From Actinomycetales bacterium (GTDB taxonomy: Bacteria > Actinomycetota > Actinomycetes > Propionibacteriales > Nocardioidaceae), in assembly GCA_012513165.1 (NCBI GenBank), contig JAAZCT010000260.1:1-9939 (forward strand): a DNA stretch of 9,939 nucleotides, read 5' to 3'. Positions within the stretch are counted from its first letter, which is position 1, and each line of letters starts with the position of its first letter. The translations under genes were made by a program, and so were the position numbers. Positions 6,043-9,939 of this stretch are shown here, piece after piece. The notes under the pieces are model-generated. The model was not told the DNA's origin. It saw nothing but the letters and a program-made list of their open reading frames with translations, and made no database searches.

Positions 6043-6501
6043 ATGGGACGTACATTCGCCAATCTCGACGAGTTCAAGGCCGCCGCCGGCGAAGAACTAG
6101 GAACCAGTGATTGGATTGAGGTGACGCAAGAGAAGATCAACCTCTTCGCAGACTCCACCGGAGACCACCAGTGGATTCACATCGACCCAGAAATGGCAGC
6201 GAAAGGACCTTTCGGCGGAACCATCGCCCACGGTTACTTCACGCTCTCACTGCTGCCCGTCATTGCCGAACAGGCGTACTCGGTCGGCAATCTGATCATG
6301 GGCCTCAACTACGGAGCCAACAAGGTTCGTTACCCGCACCCGGTATTGGTCGGTAGGCGAGTTCGGGGCACTGCCACTCTCGTGGAAACCACTGAAATCG
6401 CGATTGGCACTCAAGCCACGATCAAGTTCGTGATCGAAATCGAAGGCGTCGACAAGCCAGCTTGTGTTGCTGAAGTGCTGTACGTGATGGCAGGAGTCTG
6501 A
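6043..6501 (+). CDS. MaoC-type (R)-specific enoyl-CoA hydratase
   Basis: The 152-residue single hot-dog-fold protein is predicted to hydrate trans-2-enoyl-CoA to (R)-3-hydroxyacyl-CoA in the cytosol. The hydratase-2 motif is clear: [15 protein letters not shown] (34-48) with catalytic Asp41 and His46 in the D-x4-H spacing, followed by [18 protein letters not shown], the conserved active-site segment. Length and layout match M. tuberculosis Rv0130 (HtdZ, 151 residues; catalytic Asp40/His45 from memory), which acts as a dimer. The gene opens an operon: the next start is only 1 nt after its stop, and the promoter carries a TetR-type operator. The co-transcribed acyl-CoA dehydrogenase would supply its enoyl-CoA substrate. 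Chain-length preference cannot be read from the sequence. Confidence 0.92.
   Translation: MGRTFANLDEFKAAAGEELGTSDWIEVTQEKINLFADSTGDHQWIHIDPEMAAKGPFGGTIAHGYFTLSLLPVIAEQAYSVGNLIMGLNYGANKVRYPHPVLVGRRVRGTATLVETTEIAIGTQATIKFVIEIEGVDKPACVAEVLYVMAGV
6492..6496 (+). promoter_or_regulatory. Shine-Dalgarno of the acyl-CoA dehydrogenase gene
   Basis: AGGAG at the end of the MaoC gene lies 6 nt before ATG 6503. This supports that start and translation from the same mRNA. Confidence 0.7.
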
Positions 6502-6502
6502 C

Positions 6503-7723
6503 ATGCATTTCGGTCACGACGACACCACGCTGGAGTACATCGAGCGACTGAACGCGTTCATGGCCGAGAAGGTCTACCCGGCCGAAGCAACGCTGAGCGA
6601 ACAGATTCAGGCGAACGTTGCCAACGACTCGTGGGAGATCCCAGCGGTCTTCGCGGACCTCAAGGTTGAGGCCCAAGCGCGCGGACTGTGGAACCTGTTT
6701 CTGCCAGGCGAAGGCGGGGCCGGGCTCACCAACCTGCAATACGCGCCTCTTGCGGAGATCATGGGACGCAGTATTCAGCTCGCGCCTCCGGCCACCAACT
6801 GCGCCGCACCAGACACCGGCAACATGGAAGTGCTCAACGAGTTCGGCACCGCCGAGCAGAAAGAGCAATGGCTCAAGCCGCTGCTTGCCGGTGAAATCCG
6901 CTCAGCTTTCGCCATGACGGAACCGGACGTGGCCAGCTCGGACGCCACCAACATCGAAACCTCCATCGTGCGCGACGGCGACGAATACGTCATCAACGGC
7001 CGCAAGTGGTGGACCACAGGAGCGATGAACCCCAACGCCAAGATTTTCATCCTGATGGGCAAAACCGATCCGAACGCTTCGCGTCATCGCCAGCAATCGA
7101 TGATCCTAGTGCCGCGCGACACTCCTGGTGTGGAAGTTGTGCGCGGAATGCACGTCTTCGGCTATCACGATCGTGACCACGGTGGTCACGCTGAAATGCG
7201 GTTCACGGATGTGCGCGTACCCGTCAGCAACCTGATCGCCGGTGAAGGTGACGGGTTTGCGATCGCGCAAGCGAGACTCGGGCCCGGCCGGATCCACCAC
7301 TGCATGCGTTCGATCGGCATCGCGGAACGCGCCGTTGAGTTGATGTGCGAGCGTGCCAACAGCCGTGTCGCGTTCGGCAAGCCACTGGCCGACCAGGGCG
7401 TAGTCCGTGACTGGATCGCGGAATCGCGCGTGCGTATCGAACAGTTGCGGCTGCTCGTACTCAAAACGGCTTGGCTGATGGACACCGTCGGAAACAAGGG
7501 CGCACACACGGAGATCCAAGCGATCAAGATCGCCACCCCGCAGACCGTGCAGTGGATTCTGGATAAGGCAATCCAGACGCACGGCGGAGGCGGAATCAGC
7601 CAAGACTTCCCGCTCGCCGAGTGGTACGCAGGCATCCGCACGCTCCGATTCGCTGATGGCCCCGACGAAGTTCACAAAAACTCCTTGGCGAAAGCAGAAC
7701 TCAAGAAGTGGGCGACGGAGTGA
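6503..7723 (+). CDS. Acyl-CoA dehydrogenase, ACAD10/11-like
   Basis: The 406-residue FAD enzyme is predicted to oxidise an acyl-CoA to trans-2-enoyl-CoA and pass electrons to electron-transfer flavoprotein. The family layout is complete: an N-terminal helical domain, [12 protein letters not shown] (136-147) and WWTTGA (169-174) in the FAD/substrate-binding middle domain, LGPGRIHH at the start of the C-terminal helical domain, [13 protein letters not shown], the [16 protein letters not shown] loop and [11 protein letters not shown] (381-391). That last motif, with Asp385 where medium-chain enzymes have the catalytic Glu, is typical of ACAD10/11-like proteins acting on long-chain or unusual acyl groups. 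The substrate is unknown. It lies 1 nt after the MaoC hydratase stop, and the next gene overlaps its stop codon. Many fadE paralogues exist in actinobacteria, so no specific symbol is given. Confidence 0.93.
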   Translation: MHFGHDDTTLEYIERLNAFMAEKVYPAEATLSEQIQANVANDSWEIPAVFADLKVEAQARGLWNLFLPGEGGAGLTNLQYAPLAEIMGRSIQLAPPATNCAAPDTGNMEVLNEFGTAEQKEQWLKPLLAGEIRSAFAMTEPDVASSDATNIETSIVRDGDEYVINGRKWWTTGAMNPNAKIFILMGKTDPNASRHRQQSMILVPRDTPGVEVVRGMHVFGYHDRDHGGHAEMRFTDVRVPVSNLIAGEGDGFAIAQARLGPGRIHHCMRSIGIAERAVELMCERANSRVAFGKPLADQGVVRDWIAESRVRIEQLRLLVLKTAWLMDTVGNKGAHTEIQAIKIATPQTVQWILDKAIQTHGGGGISQDFPLAEWYAGIRTLRFADGPDEVHKNSLAKAELKKWATE

Positions 7724-8529
7724 CCCAAACACAAACGGCTCGCCGCCGGGCAGTTGTCACTGGGGCTGCCGGAGGTATCGGGCTGGCGCTCGTCGAAGCG
7801 CTGCTAGCCCGAGGTGACCGCGTAGTCGCGGCTGACCTCGATGCCGATCGCCTCGCAGATGTCGCCGAGCGGCTCGGGATTGACGTGTGGGCGGGTGATG
7901 TCGCCTCTGAGGCTGGCGTCGCTAGCCTGATCGCCTTCGCCGACGAGCGCTTGGGCTCGATTGACGCCTACTTCGCGAACGCCGGCGTATTTCGCGGTTC
8001 GGGGCTGGCCGCAAGCGAAGCCGATTGGTCCGCCTCGATTGAGGTGAACGTGATGGCGCACGTGCGAGCAGCCCGCACGCTCGTGCCGCGTTGGTCACTC
8101 GAGCAGCCAGGAGTTTTCGCCGTGACAGCATCTGCGGCAGGCTTGTTAACGCAACTCGGATCACCCACCTACTCCGCATCCAAGCATGCGGCCGTCGGGT
8201 TCGCCGAATGGTTGGCCGCCACCTATGGAGACCAAGGTGTCCACGTGTCGGCGCTGTGTCCGATGGGTGTGGCGACACCGATGGCGGAACTGGGGCGCAC
8301 CACGAGCGACCCAGACGAACGTCTCGGGCATCGAGCAGTTGTGTCTTCGGGTGAGGTGCTCTCGGCAGAACTCGCCGCCGACGTCTTGCTACAGGCAATC
8401 GACGAGAAACGGTTCTTGGCTCTGCCACACGAAACGGTTCAGAAGATGTATGCGGGCAAGGCGGGCGACCCAGACAAGTGGCTGGCCAGCATGCAAGCGT
8501 TCCGCGCGCACCTCGAAACCACCGCCTGA
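7720..8529 (+). CDS. Short-chain dehydrogenase/reductase (SDR)
   Basis: The 269-residue classical SDR has a Rossmann glycine motif TGAAGGIG (14-21), Asp39 at the end of the second strand (favours NAD(H) over NADP(H)), NAG (87-89), and the catalytic tetrad Asn110, Ser138, Tyr151 and Lys155 (YSASK). The C-terminal ~70 residues form the variable substrate region. Operon position behind the MaoC hydratase and the acyl-CoA dehydrogenase suggests oxidation of a 3-hydroxyacyl-CoA or a related alcohol, but SDR substrates cannot be read from sequence. GTG 7720 is chosen because GTGA overlaps the upstream stop by 4 nt, a usual coupling arrangement, and the Rossmann strand begins soon after; an in-frame GTG at 7708 would add 4 residues. 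No separate Shine-Dalgarno is seen. Confidence 0.9.
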   Translation: MTQTQTARRRAVVTGAAGGIGLALVEALLARGDRVVAADLDADRLADVAERLGIDVWAGDVASEAGVASLIAFADERLGSIDAYFANAGVFRGSGLAASEADWSASIEVNVMAHVRAARTLVPRWSLEQPGVFAVTASAAGLLTQLGSPTYSASKHAAVGFAEWLAATYGDQGVHVSALCPMGVATPMAELGRTTSDPDERLGHRAVVSSGEVLSAELAADVLLQAIDEKRFLALPHETVQKMYAGKAGDPDKWLASMQAFRAHLETTA

Positions 8530-8591
8530 ACCGTCGGCGGGGTGTTTGCCGGGTAAGACGGAGTCGCGGTGATCGCATTCAGTGCGGGAAC

Positions 8592-8604
8592 TAGGCTTAC
8601 GAGC
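8592..8604 (+). promoter_or_regulatory. -10 box of a leaderless promoter for methionine aminopeptidase
   Basis: TAGGCT (8592-8597) followed by 7 nt and ATG 8605. The hexamer is identical to that of the ankyrin gene, including the preceding AC. With no Shine-Dalgarno upstream, transcription likely begins at the ATG. Confidence 0.6.
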
Positions 8605-9375
8605 ATGGCGATCGAACTCTTGAACCCCACTCAAATCGAACAAATGCGTCCAGCGGGCGCGTTCGTGGCCGATGTGCTCACCACTTTGTTGGCGACTGTT
8701 GAAGTGGGAACCGATCTGCTCGAACTCGATGCCCTCGCGCACAAGATGATCAAGGAGCGCGGCGCCGAGTCCTGCTACATCGACTACGCCCCGTCGTTTG
8801 GTCGCGGGCCGTTCGGCAAAGTGCTGTGCACCAGCGTCAACGACGCCGTCCTGCACGGGCTTCCGCACACGTATCGAGTGAAAGACGGCGACCTCGTCAG
8901 CTTCGACTTCGCGGTGAGCGTCGACGGCTGGGTGTGCGATTCGGCCGTCAGCACGATCGTCGGCACTCCGCGGGACGAAGACCAGAAACTGATCGCCACC
9001 ACGGAACTCGCCCTCGCGCGTGCGATCGAGGTCGCGCGTCCCGGCAGCAAGATCGGCGACATCGGCGCCGTGATTGGCGAGACCGCACGCGAAGCCGGCT
9101 ATTCGGGCAACACCCAGTTCGGTGGTCACGGCGTGGGGCGCACGATGCACGGCGATCCGCACATCCCCAACGACGGCCGCGCCGGTCGAGGCTTCCCGCT
9201 TAAGCCGGGCCTCGTGATCGCGATCGAACCGTGGCTGCTCAACAGCACCGACGAGATCGTGATGGACCCCGATGGCTGGACCATTCGCAGTGCTGATGGA
9301 TCGCGAGGGGCCCACAGTGAACACACGATCGCCATCACCGACGGCGACCCGATCGTGATGACCGCTCGTTCCTGA
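8605..9375 (+). CDS. map: Type I methionine aminopeptidase
   Basis: The 256-residue cytosolic metalloprotease removes the initiator Met from nascent proteins. All five metal ligands of the pita-bread fold are present: Asp101 (SFDFAV), Asp112 (CDSAV), His175 (GGHGVG), Glu208 (AIEPW) and Glu239 (HSEHT), plus the catalytic histidines His84 (LHGLP) and His182. The N-terminus begins directly with IELLNPTQIEQMRPAG, so it lacks the N-terminal SH3-binding extension of the mycobacterial MapB type. Start 8605 is preferred over GTG 8569 because of the leaderless promoter, and because the upstream 12 codons have no counterpart in the family. Deviations: MHGDP replaces the usual FHEEP, and about 7 extra residues lie between the pocket cysteines (57 and 75). 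Actinobacteria often carry two or three map genes, so it may not be the main copy. It is separated from the upstream operon by 75 bp. Confidence 0.94.
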   Translation: MAIELLNPTQIEQMRPAGAFVADVLTTLLATVEVGTDLLELDALAHKMIKERGAESCYIDYAPSFGRGPFGKVLCTSVNDAVLHGLPHTYRVKDGDLVSFDFAVSVDGWVCDSAVSTIVGTPRDEDQKLIATTELALARAIEVARPGSKIGDIGAVIGETAREAGYSGNTQFGGHGVGRTMHGDPHIPNDGRAGRGFPLKPGLVIAIEPWLLNSTDEIVMDPDGWTIRSADGSRGAHSEHTIAITDGDPIVMTARS

Positions 9376-9396
9376 TCGCTCGGTCGCGGGCGAACG

Positions 9397-9939
9397 TCAA
9401 CCCATGAGTTGATTCGCGAGCGACAACAACAGGGCGTCGTCGCCCACATGAGCCGCCAACATCACGCCAATCGGCAACGCGGGACGATCCGCCGTTGCAG
9501 GAGACTCGTAGAGCGGCAAGCTGACGGCCGGCTGACCGCTCATGTTCATGAGCGCGGTGTACGGAGTGAACAACAACTCTCGACGATGGTCTTCCGCAGG
9601 ATCGCCGGACTCGGTGAACCACTCGTGCGGCTGTGGCGGAAGTGCCAACGTCGGCGTCAAGAACGCATCGAACTCGCGCAGCCCGGCTAACACCGCAGAC
9701 GTGCCGAGTTCGAGGAACGACATCGCCGCCGCGAGTTCCGGGGCACTGGCTTGGCCGCCTCGTTCGATCCAGTATTGAGTGTTGGCGCGCAACATGGCGC
9801 GAAACTCTGGCGGAATGGGCGCTGCGGCCATGCCAGCCGACCACACCACGTTGAACTGCGGTTCCAAAGCGGCTGGCCACGGATTGTCAATCTCGACAAT
9901 CGTGTGACCGAGTGCCTCGAGCCGCTCACGCGCGTGAGC
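9397..9939 (-). CDS. Amidase-signature family protein, C-terminal part
   Basis: The gene starts beyond the right edge: the frame stays open to 9939, where it reads AHARERLEALGHTIVEID, a typical amidase segment. The TTG at 9867 is an internal codon, not a start. The ~180 visible residues show the C-terminal half of an amidase-signature enzyme (GatA/acylamidase type): REFDAFLTPTLALPP, then FTPYTALMNMSGQPAVSLPL and PIGVMLAAHVGDDALLLSLANQL. The catalytic Ser-cisSer-Lys triad and Gly/Ser-rich signature lie upstream and cannot be checked. The family hydrolyses amides; this is more likely a stand-alone amidase than GatA, since the tail is short and no gatC/gatB is near. It converges with map, the two stops being 21 bp apart with no clear terminator between them. 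Confidence 0.9.
   Translation of the reverse strand, partial: AHARERLEALGHTIVEIDNPWPAALEPQFNVVWSAGMAAAPIPPEFRAMLRANTQYWIERGGQASAPELAAAMSFLELGTSAVLAGLREFDAFLTPTLALPPQPHEWFTESGDPAEDHRRELLFTPYTALMNMSGQPAVSLPLYESPATADRPALPIGVMLAAHVGDDALLLSLANQLMG

Noticed and set aside
8531..8561. CCGTC...GACGG hairpin between the SDR and map genes
   Set aside because: Short, imperfect stem with no T-run; not convincing as a terminator, so not listed as a feature.
8389..9324. Long minus-strand open frame opposite map and the SDR end
   Set aside because: Antisense shadow of two well-supported genes; Arg/His/Val-rich composition with no domain pattern and no promoter or ribosome site.

Overview
The window is a gene-dense chromosomal segment of an actinobacterium (Actinomycetota). 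I infer this from the moderately high GC (about 60% by eye), GTG starts, promoters with a TANNNT -10 box but no clear -35 that run directly into start codons (leaderless genes), a DUF4916 protein (an essentially actinobacterial Nudix-like family), a DUF6801-like surface protein with a sortase-type tail, and a Mycobacterium-like MaoC hydratase. I cannot place it to order or genus. There are no mobile elements, CRISPR arrays, tRNA or rRNA genes. No gap between genes exceeds about 185 bp.

Left end (1-2000): the 3' part of a cell-wall-anchored surface protein, entering from outside the window, ends at a strong hairpin terminator. It is followed by a small leaderless ankyrin-repeat gene, which converges on a DUF4916 Nudix-like gene on the minus strand.

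Centre (2001-5922): the divergent gap holds a clear TPP (thiamine pyrophosphate) riboswitch. It leads a complete three-gene thiamine ABC importer: lipoprotein ThiB, fused two-domain permease ThiP, and an ATPase ThiQ with an unusual C-terminal extension of about 100 residues. The genes are tightly packed (7 bp gap, then 7 nt overlap). TPP binding should shut off translation from the first gene, because its Shine-Dalgarno is the 3' end of the aptamer.

Right half (5923-8529): a second operon encodes a MaoC-type (R)-enoyl-CoA hydratase, an acyl-CoA dehydrogenase of the ACAD10/11-like type, and a short-chain dehydrogenase. The genes nearly touch or overlap (1 nt gap, then 4 nt overlap). A -10 box is followed at once by a TetR-style palindrome, suggesting repression relieved by an acyl-CoA. 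Together they look like beta-oxidation-type metabolism of an unknown acyl-CoA.

Right end (8605-9939): a leaderless type I methionine aminopeptidase gene converges on the C-terminal part of an amidase-signature protein on the minus strand, which runs off the window.

Most of this is ordinary core and metabolic content. The parts most worth a second look are the nested palindromic operator, the ThiQ extension, the catalytically degenerate Nudix-like protein divergent to the thiamine operon with a palindrome at its start, the shared CTAGGCT leaderless promoter element, and the non-canonical LTRTG sorting signal.
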